DNA from: Candidatus Sulfotelmatobacter sp.
GTDB taxonomy: Bacteria; Acidobacteriota; Terriglobia; Terriglobales; Acidobacteriaceae
Reading direction: 5' to 3'
Length of the DNA: 38,186 bases
NCBI GenBank assembly: GCA_030038125.1
Contig: JASHPL010000254.1
Coordinates: forward strand, 1 to 38,186
Position 1 is the first letter of the stretch, and each line of letters begins with the position of its first letter. The position numbers and the translations under genes are program-made. Below are positions 10,814-18,662 of this stretch, one piece after another. The notes beneath the pieces are model-generated. The model did no database searches. It had not been told where the DNA came from and saw nothing but the letters and a program-made list of their open reading frames with translations.

Positions 10814-11263
10814 ATGCGTGCAGCGATTGCCTTCGTAGTGTTGTTTTCGGTTCTGTGGGCCCCTATCGCTTCTGCGATGTGCAGGGACTGTTGCAACCGA
10901 TCTGTTGACAATCGGGTACCCCTCTGTCACGACAAGGCACACGCGCATCTCGGTCCACATGTGCATCACATGAATCACGAGCACATGGTCACGCAAGACT
11001 CAGATGCCAACATTTCGGTCCAACGATGTGAACAACAATTCGAGGCCCGTCGTCTGAGCTGTCATAGCAACGCGTGTTTGAGTGCTAAGCCGGTCCAGGC
11101 GTTTGTTGCTGCTGTTTCTCAGTATCAGCTAGAGTTTTCTCCATCCTTGCTTGCGGCCACGCTCTGTGGTTCTCCTACCATCTCTGTTCCGCTTCGCCCG
11201 TTCGATTTCTGTCGAATAGCAAGTAGCTCCTCTCAGTCTGCCTCCGTACCTCTTCGCGTCTAG
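10814..11263 (+). CDS. Secreted His/Cys-rich small protein, possible metal binder
   Basis: 149 residues with a clear signal peptide, AAIAFVVLFSVLWAPIASA, cleaved near residue 21. The mature protein begins with a cysteine cluster (MCRDCC) and carries a dense His/Met stretch at about 38-58 (CHDKAHAHLGPHVHHMNHEH). More Cys and His follow (RCEQQ, SCHSNAC). Such spacing is typical of copper or zinc binding but is not a named family to me. It lies 111 bp upstream of the multicopper oxidase on the same strand. Because oxidase, TolC channel and this protein are all Met/His rich, a role in periplasmic copper handling is inferred. No strong ribosome-binding site is visible before ATG 10814. Confidence 0.6.
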   Translation: MRAAIAFVVLFSVLWAPIASAMCRDCCNRSVDNRVPLCHDKAHAHLGPHVHHMNHEHMVTQDSDANISVQRCEQQFEARRLSCHSNACLSAKPVQAFVAAVSQYQLEFSPSLLAATLCGSPTISVPLRPFDFCRIASSSSQSASVPLRV

Positions 11264-11374
11264 CCTTTCCTTTCTCGTTTCTTACTGAACGCAATAACGT
11301 GAGCCACTGCTGCGCGGATTTTTCATTCGCAGATGTTGGCTGCTTTCCGAAGCAATCAACTGGAAGGACCAAAT

Positions 11375-12856
11375 ATGAGTAGCAGGCGTAGATTTCTTCA
11401 GCGAGCACTCGCGATCGGGGCCGGCTTTCTCCGTGCGCCGGAATTAATTGCCCAAAGCACTCAGCCCGGTGTCGGTCGCGTCAACAAAAACCATCAGCCG
11501 TGCGACTTCGATTCGGCGAAGGTCGTGCACACCCCGGACGTTCCAGACCTGCCTTTCACTCTCGACAACGGCACAAAGGTCTTTCACCTCACAGCCGAAC
11601 CACTAAAACAGCAGATTGCACCGAACAAAAGCCTGATCCTCTGGGGATTCAACGGAAGCGCACCTGGGCCAACCATTCAGGTCAATCAAGGCGACCACGT
11701 TCGGGTCATTCTTGAGAACCACCTGCCGGAACCGACCTCGATGCACTGGCACGGCTTCGAAATCCCGAACGACGTAGATGGCGGTCCCGGCGTGAGTCAA
11801 TCACCGATCAAGCCGGGTGAACGGTATGTCTACGACTTCACTCTCCATCAGGCAGGAACCTTCTTTTATCACTCGCACATGGCGATGCAGGAAATGATGG
11901 GAATGCTGGGTGCGTTCATTATGCACCCGAAGGAGTCCTATCGGCCGGCAGTCGATAAGGATTTTGTGATTCTGCTGCAAGAGTATGCCGTCCTGCCAAA
12001 CAACGTCGTGCCTAACTCTATGAACATGGAATTCAACTGGCTCACGATGAATGGCAAAGTCGGCCCCGCGATCACACCTTTAATTGTTCGACTTGGCGAT
12101 CGCGTACGCATTCGACTAATCAATCTCGGAATGGACCATCACCCGATCCATTTACACGGCCACACGTTCCAGGTAACGGGAACCGAGGGTGGACGGATTC
12201 CTGAGAGCGCCTGGTATCCGGGCAACACGGTGCTCGTAGGCGTCGCGCAGGCGCGAGATATCGAGTTTGTGGCGAACAACCCGGGGAGCTGGATGCTGCA
12301 TTGTCACCTGCCCCACCACATGATGAACCAGATGTCGTCCAACGTTGGCGTGATGACACGACTGCCGCGTGGAAACATGCCGACAGGAGTGAGCATGGAA
12401 AACGGCATGGGCATGCTGACCGGAGAGCCAGGCGTTCCCGCGGGGGACGACTATGGCCCAAGCCTGGGTCGTGGCATGGGTGTCGGTTCCACGAATGATC
12501 AACCCACAAGTAATGGTCCCGCTGGCGGCCAAAAGGCAATGGCTGACATGCCCGGGATGCAACGCATGCAAATGAGCAATGAGAGCGGCAATATTGCGCC
12601 GAATGCGGATTCCGTTCCTGGGTTTCCGCAAGACGCCTACATGGAAGGCCCAATGATGGCGATGGACGAGATGGTCGACAAGCCAGAGAACTACGGGCTA
12701 CCCGCGGGCTGGAGCGGATTCATGCAAGGAATGATGACCTTCGTTCGCGTGCTGACTCCCGACCGCTACGACGAAGTCCTGCGCCGAATCAGGCAAGACG
12801 AAAAACAATCGATGCCGAGCATGCCAGGAATGGACGTGCACGGCAGGAAGCACTAG
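11375..12856 (+). CDS. Two-domain multicopper oxidase with Met-rich C-terminal extension, Tat-exported
   Basis: A periplasmic copper oxidase of 493 residues from ATG 11375; GGAAGGA at 11362-11368 fixes this start. The Tat signal is SSRRRFLQRALAIGAG. Copper motifs are HWHG (124-127), HSH (166-168), HPIHLHGH (256-263) and HCHLPHHMMNQM (309-320). The last supplies a complete type 1 site (Cys310, His315, Met320) and the HCH pair for the trinuclear centre. Only about 85 residues separate HSH from HPIHLHGH, so there are two cupredoxin domains, not the three of CueO or CopA. Domain 1 has no type 1 Cys. Residues about 330-493 form a Met/Gly/Pro-rich tail with several MxxM motifs, ending in a conserved-looking helical segment near WSGFMQGMMTFVRVL. 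The TolC-like gene follows by 15 bp. Confidence 0.88.
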   Translation: MSSRRRFLQRALAIGAGFLRAPELIAQSTQPGVGRVNKNHQPCDFDSAKVVHTPDVPDLPFTLDNGTKVFHLTAEPLKQQIAPNKSLILWGFNGSAPGPTIQVNQGDHVRVILENHLPEPTSMHWHGFEIPNDVDGGPGVSQSPIKPGERYVYDFTLHQAGTFFYHSHMAMQEMMGMLGAFIMHPKESYRPAVDKDFVILLQEYAVLPNNVVPNSMNMEFNWLTMNGKVGPAITPLIVRLGDRVRIRLINLGMDHHPIHLHGHTFQVTGTEGGRIPESAWYPGNTVLVGVAQARDIEFVANNPGSWMLHCHLPHHMMNQMSSNVGVMTRLPRGNMPTGVSMENGMGMLTGEPGVPAGDDYGPSLGRGMGVGSTNDQPTSNGPAGGQKAMADMPGMQRMQMSNESGNIAPNADSVPGFPQDAYMEGPMMAMDEMVDKPENYGLPAGWSGFMQGMMTFVRVLTPDRYDEVLRRIRQDEKQSMPSMPGMDVHGRKH

Positions 12857-12871
12857 CCCAAGGAGAAGCGA

Positions 12872-14386
12872 ATGAAAAGAACCATAACAACCGCAATCGT
12901 TGTGCTGCTCCTTGGGATCGGCGCTCTTGCGCAAACTTACGCGCGGCAGAGCATGCCTGGCATTCAAAAATCGTCTCAATCGCACCCAGACGATCAGTGT
13001 GGTATGGGGCAGATGGAAATGCATAGTCCCCAGCACATCACGACCGGCGTATCGAGAGTACAGGAGCCAGAGAACCCCGATCAGAAGACAGGATCAAATC
13101 TCCCAGTACCGGATCTGCTCGAAGCGGCCAAAACCCTGCCGGTCCAGAGCCTCGATGATTTCGAGGCGCTGGCGTTGAAGAATAATCCGACTCTGAAGCA
13201 GGCTGAGGCAATTGCCCGTCTCTCCGCGGGTTTGGCCCGCCAAGCCGGTCTCTGGCCGAACCCGTCACTTGGTTATCAGGGTGAGCAAATTCGGGGCGGT
13301 TCTTTTGGTGGCGGGGAGCAAGGCGGGTTTGTGCAGCAGAACATCGTGCTGGGAGGCAAATTGGGACGGCGGCGCAACGTCTTTGAACAGCAAATGAAAG
13401 AGGACGAAATTGGGGTCCGGGAACAGGAGTTAAGTGTTCGCGGAGCAGTTCAGCTCCAGTTCTACTCTGCGCTCGCACAGCTTCGCGCCGTTGAAGTTCA
13501 GCAGAAGTTGATGGTTATTGCGATCGATGCGGCGACGACTGCTCATCAACTGGCCAATGTCGGACAGGCGGATGCGCCAGACGTATTGCAGGCTGAAGTC
13601 GAAGCCGAGCAGGCGAAGCTGGAATTCGCCAAGTCGCAGCGCGTCTACCTTCAATCGTACGAGGAACTGGCAGCCATCGCAGGCGAGCCGCATATGCCCA
13701 TTGCATTGTTGAATGGCGATCTGGATCACCCTCCTGACATTGATACGGACCGTTATCTCGACGACCTGCTCCAGAACAGTCCAAGCATAAAGCGCGTCCA
13801 ACAGAAGGTTCGTCGTGCTGAAGCGGAATTGGCGCGTGACAAGCGCGAGGCGATCCCTGATCTCACCCTTCGAGCTGGTGTTCAGCAGAATCAGGAGATT
13901 CTGGAACCTGCCATGAAACCGGTCGGAGTGCAATCTTTCGCTACAGCAGGCATTCAGATTCCGATCTTCAATCGCAACCAAGGCAATGTTCAGGCAGCAA
14001 AAGCGCAGGTTGAGCGTGAGCGCGAAGAAGTCGCAAGAGTAAATCTTCAACTCGTTCAAACAGCCCAGCCGCTGTTGCAGCAGTATCTGACTAGCAAGCT
14101 GGAAGCGGAAAGATACCGGACCGAGCTTATCCCTCGCGCACAGCGCGCTTACGAACTATATCTGGGCAAATACCGCAATATGGCGGCCGCTTATCCCGAA
14201 GTGATTGTGTCGCAACGCACGCTTTTCCAGCTGGAAGACAGTTACGCCCGGGTTCTCGGTGAACTCTGGACTTCCGCTGTCCAGTTGCAGAACTACCTGC
14301 TCGCCGATGGCATGAGCCCTCCGCAAACTAGTGGGACCACAAGCACGCAAGTCAACCAGCCGACTGGCAGCGGAGGCTCTGAGTGA
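12872..14386 (+). CDS. TolC-family outer-membrane efflux protein (CzcC/CusC-like)
   Basis: 504 residues from ATG 12872, with AAGGAG at 12860-12865. A signal peptide (TTAIVVLLLGIGALAQ) is followed by a Met/His/Cys-containing segment (CGMGQMEMHSPQHI, about 48-61), then a low-complexity linker. Two OEP repeats follow: the first opens with LDDFEALALKNNPTLKQAEA (about 91-110) and has WPNPSLGYQGE; the second has SIKRVQQKVRRAEAELARDK and DLTLRAGV. There is no lipobox. The arrangement and the metal-binding segment resemble the outer-membrane part of metal efflux systems. No cognate pump or adaptor gene lies alongside, since the next genes run on the other strand. It probably forms a copper-related operon with the oxidase. 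Confidence 0.88.
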   Translation: MKRTITTAIVVLLLGIGALAQTYARQSMPGIQKSSQSHPDDQCGMGQMEMHSPQHITTGVSRVQEPENPDQKTGSNLPVPDLLEAAKTLPVQSLDDFEALALKNNPTLKQAEAIARLSAGLARQAGLWPNPSLGYQGEQIRGGSFGGGEQGGFVQQNIVLGGKLGRRRNVFEQQMKEDEIGVREQELSVRGAVQLQFYSALAQLRAVEVQQKLMVIAIDAATTAHQLANVGQADAPDVLQAEVEAEQAKLEFAKSQRVYLQSYEELAAIAGEPHMPIALLNGDLDHPPDIDTDRYLDDLLQNSPSIKRVQQKVRRAEAELARDKREAIPDLTLRAGVQQNQEILEPAMKPVGVQSFATAGIQIPIFNRNQGNVQAAKAQVEREREEVARVNLQLVQTAQPLLQQYLTSKLEAERYRTELIPRAQRAYELYLGKYRNMAAAYPEVIVSQRTLFQLEDSYARVLGELWTSAVQLQNYLLADGMSPPQTSGTTSTQVNQPTGSGGSE

Positions 14387-14475
14387 GAGCCAACACAGTC
14401 GCACGTACGGTGCAGGTTCGGTTTTGCGAAGCCCGCCGCCGTCTCTCAAAGAACAGGACCTTGGAGGAGGGAGGC

Positions 14476-15267
14476 TCATCTGAGTCCGTTTGCTTGCACG
14501 ATCATGAACAAACCTGCCCCGAGGATGACCGCTCCGATCGCCCACATCACGCGTTCACCAGCAGGCGCAAGACGCTCGGCCGTGACAGCCACAGTCACCA
14601 GCGCCATAGCGCGCAGGTCCATGACTCCAATCACGAGAAGAATCACTGTCAGATTGGCGCAACTGATCCCGCAGTGAAACCCGAATCGCACGCCCTCGGT
14701 CCACGCCGTCCCGGCATCTGCTGCGAACGTACGACCGTATCCCGGCAGTTCTCGGCAGCTGGCAAGGTGATGTTGTTTCCATGCGCTGAACTGCAGTGCG
14801 CCCGCGATCACGACGACCAGTCCAGCCGCGATGGGAACGGCTCGAGCCAGCGTTGCCTGCCGCATCTCGATTTCTGTCAGCACGCTGCCCACGACAAAGA
14901 CGGCCACCCCGAACACAGTCCACACAAAGAAGTACCCCAGGCCCACGAGCGCGGTCAGGCAGCCCAGCCATGTTTCGCTCGTCCTGCGGATGGCCAAGCG
15001 GAATCGCCACAACATGGGAAGCAAGGATGGCAGCATCATTGCTGTCATCATCACGATCCACATGCCCAGGAACGAGGCCGCGGCGCCCGGCCACGACTCT
15101 CCGGGCATCCGCATCCACGTCATTGACATCCTCCAACCGCCGGGCATCGGCATTCCGCCCATGGCCGACATCGAACCGCACCAGGTTGTCGTCAGCGCTG
15201 CGCTCGCGGCAAAAAGCAGCGCTGATGCACCGAAGAATGTGTGCTGTGAAGCTCGCTCGGAAACCAT
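14476..15267 (-). CDS. DUF2182 multi-pass membrane protein
   Basis: 263 residues from ATG 15267, preceded on the minus strand by GGAGG about 8 nt upstream. The frame opens further upstream but the leading residues are polar and overlap the preceding gene. Features of the DUF2182 family, described as predicted metal-binding integral membrane proteins, include the MWIVMMTAMMLPSLLPML helix (Met-rich), LGYFFVWTVFGVAVFVVGSV, and the late HCGISCANLTVILLVIGVMD segment with Cys and His. About six membrane segments are visible. The biochemical role is unknown. It follows the DUF899 gene by 49 bp on the same strand and is likely co-transcribed; it converges on the TolC-like gene. Confidence 0.8.
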   Translation of the reverse strand: MVSERASQHTFFGASALLFAASAALTTTWCGSMSAMGGMPMPGGWRMSMTWMRMPGESWPGAAASFLGMWIVMMTAMMLPSLLPMLWRFRLAIRRTSETWLGCLTALVGLGYFFVWTVFGVAVFVVGSVLTEIEMRQATLARAVPIAAGLVVVIAGALQFSAWKQHHLASCRELPGYGRTFAADAGTAWTEGVRFGFHCGISCANLTVILLVIGVMDLRAMALVTVAVTAERLAPAGERVMWAIGAVILGAGLFMIVQANGLR

Positions 15268-15316
15268 AGCTCCAGACCTCCCCTGCTGCAGTTGCGTCGA
15301 TAGACCACGGCCCCGC

Positions 15317-16090
15317 TCACTTCCCGTACTCGTCGTGGCGCTTCCACCAAACGCCCGTCTCGTTGCGCCCTTTCGGAGCGCGATCCAACCACTGGTACAT
15401 TCCCCAAATGCCATCCACTCCGCGCGCATACGCGGAATAGGTGCGGTAGACAATTCCATTTTCCAGCGCGAACGCACTCACTCCCGGCCGCTCGCGTTCA
15501 TAGGTAGCCGCGTCCGTTCCACAGGTGGCCGCGAACTGCTTCTCCGCTGTCTCGCCGCCTCCCGCCTGTTCCGGGCGCCAGTGAAAGAGCTTCTCGCGCC
15601 GGTAGTTATACTCAATGCCCTTCGCCTGCTGTTCCTCCTCAGTGAACGACACGCTGAAGTCGAAGTTGAAATCGCCCCCCACCGAAGATGCCCACGGGAA
15701 CGTCCAGGCCATGCGCTGCTTGTATGCCTGCAACTTCGCGAGCGGCGCGCGCGAAACAGCCCACAGCATTACGTCGTGATTCGCCAGGTGGACGGCGATT
15801 CCGTTGAAGCCGTCCGCGATCGACGAGCAGGAAGGACACCCAGCTTTGTAGTCGGGACCAAACATAAAGTGGTAAACGAGAAGCTGAGATCGCCCGCGAA
15901 ACAGATCTGCCAGTGATGCGCTCCCTTCGTCGGTGTCGAAGCGATATCCTTTATTGATCGCGATCCACGGCAGTTCCTGCCGCAGGCGCGCTAACTCGTC
16001 GCCGCGCCGCGTGTGTTCCTTCTCCGCTTTGAGCAGCTCGATTCGTGCTTTCAACCATTCTTCCTGTGTTCCAGTCTTGTGCGTGGTCAT
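15317..16090 (-). CDS. DUF899 thioredoxin-like protein
   Basis: 257 residues from ATG 16090, with AAGGAG placed 8 nt upstream on the minus strand; earlier in-frame ATGs would add a Lys/Arg-rich leader. It matches the DUF899 family, distant thioredoxin-fold proteins: EWLKARIELLKAEKEHTRRG and DELARLRQELPW near the start, LLVYHFMFGPD, and a CPSCSS motif (about residues 87-92) where a redox CxxC would be. The C-terminus keeps GIWGMYQWLDRAPKGRNE. The catalytic activity of the family is not established. No signal peptide is seen, so it is probably cytoplasmic. It is divergent from a regulator gene with a palindrome in the shared promoter, which suggests that regulator controls it. Confidence 0.85.
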   Translation of the reverse strand: MTTHKTGTQEEWLKARIELLKAEKEHTRRGDELARLRQELPWIAINKGYRFDTDEGSASLADLFRGRSQLLVYHFMFGPDYKAGCPSCSSIADGFNGIAVHLANHDVMLWAVSRAPLAKLQAYKQRMAWTFPWASSVGGDFNFDFSVSFTEEEQQAKGIEYNYRREKLFHWRPEQAGGGETAEKQFAATCGTDAATYERERPGVSAFALENGIVYRTYSAYARGVDGIWGMYQWLDRAPKGRNETGVWWKRHDEYGK

Positions 16091-16153
16091 TGCCTCTTCT
16101 CCTTTGGGTTTCTTTGTCATTCGTTTTCGTTTCCGATTTGACCTTGTGGCCAT

Positions 16154-16169
16154 GCGCTATATTTAGCGC
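16154..16169. promoter_or_regulatory. Palindromic candidate operator in the DUF899/regulator divergent promoter
   Basis: GCGCTA-TATT-TAGCGC, a perfect 6-bp inverted repeat with a 4-bp AT centre. It lies 63 bp upstream of the DUF899 start and 43 bp upstream of the regulator start, in a 122-bp divergent spacer. The dimeric winged-helix protein encoded alongside is the natural candidate binder, by inference. Confidence 0.5.
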
Positions 16170-16212
16170 GGGGCATCGAAGGGGTGGGAGTGACAAGTGT
16201 GGCGGGATTCCG

Positions 16213-17433
16213 ATGGACTCGCTGATCACGGCCGCAGCGCGCGCACTTGCAGGGGGTGATCCGCTCGGTGCATTGAAACGTGTGGCGCTGCGCGACGATG
16301 CATCAGCGCTCGCACTCCGCGGCATCGCGATGGCGCAGCTTGGCGATTTCCTGCGTGCAAGGGAGCTCTTACGAAGTGCTGCTCGCAAGTTCGGAGCGAA
16401 AGAAGCGGTCGCTCGCGCGCGGTGTGTCGTGGCCGAAGCAGAAATCGCCCTCGCTTCGCGCGATTTGGGCTGGCCTCCGAAAACGCTCGACGCCGCTCGC
16501 ACTACCCTCGAAGCACGCGGAGACCGGCTGAACGCGGCATTTGCCCGGTATCTCGAGGTTCGCCGGCTGCTTTTGATCGGGCGGCTCGACGAGGCCGAAC
16601 GTATGCTTGCCGATCTCGACCCCGGGGTATTCCCCCCCGCTTTGCGAACGGCTCACGAGCTTGTGGTTGCGGGAATCGCGATGCGGCGTCTCCAGACGAA
16701 AGGTGCGAGCGCTGCACTGGCTCGGGCCGCGCAGGCCGCGCACTGCGCACACATTCCTGCGCTGACGGCCGAGGTTGAAAGCGCATCCCGCATCCTCAAG
16801 ACCCCAGCGGCGCGCCTGATTGTTCACGGCGAAGAGCGACTCCTCCGGCTCGAAGAAGTTGAAGGGCTGTTCGCATCGAGAGCGCTTGTACTGGATGCCT
16901 GCCGTCATGCCGTCCGGAATGCAAATACTGTCGTTCCGCTCGCGAGGCGCCAGGTATTATTTGCGCTTACACGTGCGCTGGGCGAAGCGTGGCCCGAAGA
17001 TGTGCCGAGAGACGTTCTCCTTGCTCGTGCATTCGGTGCAAGGTTCGTCGATGAATCGCATCGCGCTCGCTTGCGAGTCGAAATCGGGCGTCTGCGTAAG
17101 AAACTTCGCATGCTTGCCGCCATTAGCGCGACCAAGCGAGGCTTTGCTCTTGTGCCCCGTGGTGCGCAGAAGGTTGTCGTGCTGGCGCGACCCGTCGAAG
17201 AGGAACATGCATCCGTTCTCGCTTTTCTCGCCGACGGTGAATCGTGGTCGAGTTCCGCCTTGGCGCTTGCCCTTGGCGCCAGCCAGCGCACGGTACAGCG
17301 AGCGCTTGAATCACTTGCAGCCGCCGGCAAGGTGCAATCCTTTGGTCAGGCTCGAGCCCGCCGATGGATCACCCCTCCCGTGCCCGGATTCACGACGATT
17401 TTGTTACTCCCCACCCCGCTGCTGGATGGCTAG
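16213..17433 (+). CDS. Helical-repeat protein with C-terminal winged helix, probable transcriptional regulator
   Basis: 406 residues from ATG 16213; the open frame starts earlier but that part overlaps the DUF899 gene. The first 190 residues are Ala/Leu/Arg-rich paired helices of TPR type (RGIAMAQLGDFLRARELLRS; LEVRRLLLIGRLDEAERMLA). Two DNA-binding-like parts follow: a segment near 285-320 resembling the response-regulator-type winged helix of bacterial transcriptional activators (RARLRVEIGRLRKKLRMLA), and a C-terminal winged helix near 345-390 (LALALGASQRTVQRALESLA, then AAGKVQSFGQARARRWI). The base composition is biased to GC-rich Arg/Ala codons. No family name is offered. It probably regulates the divergent DUF899-DUF2182 genes and itself. 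Confidence 0.65.
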   Translation: MDSLITAAARALAGGDPLGALKRVALRDDASALALRGIAMAQLGDFLRARELLRSAARKFGAKEAVARARCVVAEAEIALASRDLGWPPKTLDAARTTLEARGDRLNAAFARYLEVRRLLLIGRLDEAERMLADLDPGVFPPALRTAHELVVAGIAMRRLQTKGASAALARAAQAAHCAHIPALTAEVESASRILKTPAARLIVHGEERLLRLEEVEGLFASRALVLDACRHAVRNANTVVPLARRQVLFALTRALGEAWPEDVPRDVLLARAFGARFVDESHRARLRVEIGRLRKKLRMLAAISATKRGFALVPRGAQKVVVLARPVEEEHASVLAFLADGESWSSSALALALGASQRTVQRALESLAAAGKVQSFGQARARRWITPPVPGFTTILLLPTPLLDG

Positions 17434-17442
17434 GATGGGAAT

Positions 17443-18105
17443 ATGAATCGATCAAAAGCAGAAATCGTCCGCGAATATGGTCCCTTCCCCGGCGCCAACA
17501 GAGTACACGGAGTCAGCTATGACGGCGAGCATGTCTGGTTCGCTTCCGGGGACAAGTTGAACGCCGTCGATCCGTCAAGCGGAAACATCGAGCATTCGAT
17601 TGATGTTGCCGCCCACGCTGGAACCGCCTTCGACGGAAAGCATCTGTTTCAGATCGCGGAGAATCGCATTCACAAGATCGATCCCAAGACCGGACGAGTG
17701 CTCGCCAGCATTCCGGCGCCTGGCAACGGCGGGGACTCCGGGCTCACGTGGGCCGAAGGGTCGCTCTGGGTTGGACAGTATCGGGGCCGGAAGATCTACC
17801 AGGTCGATCCCAACACCGGCGCGATTCTTCGCACTATCGAATCCAACCGGTTCGTCACTGGGGTCACCTGGGTCGACGGCGAGTTGTGGCACGCCACCTG
17901 GGAGGGTGAGGAGAGCGATTTGCGACGCATCAACCCGCAAACCGGAGAGGTTCTGGAGCGGCTCGAGATGCCAAGCGGAGTCTACATTTCAGGCCTCGAA
18001 TCCGATGGCCGCGATCAATTCTTCTGCGGCGGGGGACCGAGCGGCAAAATCAGGACAGTCCGCAGGCCGCACCGAGATGCAAAGGGCAGCAAAGGGAAAC
18101 GTTGA
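17443..18105 (+). CDS. Beta-propeller protein of the Vgb / glutamine cyclotransferase-like type
   Basis: 220 residues from ATG 17443, 9 bp after the regulator stop, with AGGATGGGA upstream. The sequence is a series of four-stranded blade repeats: HGVSYDGEHVWFASGD, FDGKHLFQIAENRIHKIDP, LTWAEGSLWVGQYRGRKIYQ, VTWVDGELWHATW and ISGLESDGRDQFFCGG. Each carries a variant of DPxTGxIL. There is no signal peptide, so it may act in the cytoplasm. Related propellers include virginiamycin B lyase and glutaminyl cyclases, but catalytic residues of either cannot be confirmed. It is translationally close to the regulator, so a sensory or accessory role for the DUF899 module is possible. The end is basic (RRPHRDAKGSKGKR). 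Confidence 0.65.
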   Translation: MNRSKAEIVREYGPFPGANRVHGVSYDGEHVWFASGDKLNAVDPSSGNIEHSIDVAAHAGTAFDGKHLFQIAENRIHKIDPKTGRVLASIPAPGNGGDSGLTWAEGSLWVGQYRGRKIYQVDPNTGAILRTIESNRFVTGVTWVDGELWHATWEGEESDLRRINPQTGEVLERLEMPSGVYISGLESDGRDQFFCGGGPSGKIRTVRRPHRDAKGSKGKR

Positions 18106-18246
18106 ATCGCTAGGAATTGCCCCATAATCGCTATCACGGCCATCCCTAAGCGACACAATTTCGGACGCGCCCCCGCAACCTTTCTCTCCCGCCCCAGTCA
18201 ACCGCCGGCACACCGTGGCTGCAAGGTCCAGATCATCCTGGCGCTT

Positions 18247-18300
18247 GACGCTCTGATAGTCGAATATCTACCATCGAATCGGAAGTGAGGGTAGAGCGTC
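18247..18300. promoter_or_regulatory. Nested inverted repeats upstream of the PadR-ADOP operon, candidate PadR operator
   Basis: GACGCTCT at 18247-18254 pairs perfectly with AGAGCGTC at 18293-18300. Inside it, TCTACC at 18267-18272 pairs with GGTAGA at 18290-18295. The outer right arm ends 4 bp before the PadR start codon. PadR proteins commonly autorepress through inverted repeats near their own promoter, so this is a candidate operator. Confidence 0.45.
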
Positions 18301-18304
18301 TTCT

Positions 18305-18661
18305 ATGGAAAAGGGAACACAGAAACGGGCCGATCTTCTTCAAGGCACCCTTGACATGCTGATCTTGCGGACTCTTCTATATGGCCCTGCGCATGGGCAC
18401 CAAATCGGCAAACACATTCAAAGAACCACGAATGACTTCCTGCAGATGCAGCACGGCTCGCTCTACCCTGCCCTGCACAGACTGGAGCGAAGAGGATGGG
18501 TCACATCCAAATGGGAAATAGCCGCAGATCGCAATCGCGAGTTCAAATACTACCGATTGACGGAAAAAGGTAAGAAACAGCTCCTTGTCGAAGAGTCGAA
18601 ATGGAAGCGCATGGCGGAAGCTGTGGCGCGCGTAATGTGGCCGGCTGCTGAGGAGAGCTGA
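18305..18661 (+). CDS. PadR-family transcriptional regulator, acidobacterial type
   Basis: 118 residues from ATG 18305. The family opening is clear: KRADLLQGTLDMLILRTLLY, GPAHGHQIGKHIQ, then QMQHGSLYPALHRLERRGWV (winged-helix recognition region) and REFKYYRLTEKGKKQLLVEE (wing). A short C-terminal helix (WKRMAEAVARVM) should form the dimer interface. This matches the PadR subfamily that sits in front of ADOP permeases in Acidobacteria. The stop is 1 bp before the permease start, so both are made from one transcript. It most likely represses its own operon; the ligand is unknown. Confidence 0.93.
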   Translation: MEKGTQKRADLLQGTLDMLILRTLLYGPAHGHQIGKHIQRTTNDFLQMQHGSLYPALHRLERRGWVTSKWEIAADRNREFKYYRLTEKGKKQLLVEESKWKRMAEAVARVMWPAAEES

Positions 18662-18662
18662 G

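Noticed and set aside
14383-15916. Long plus-strand open frames opposite the DUF2182 and DUF899 genes
   Set aside because: Composition is His/Arg/Pro-rich with no domain signature, whereas the minus-strand frames match known families.
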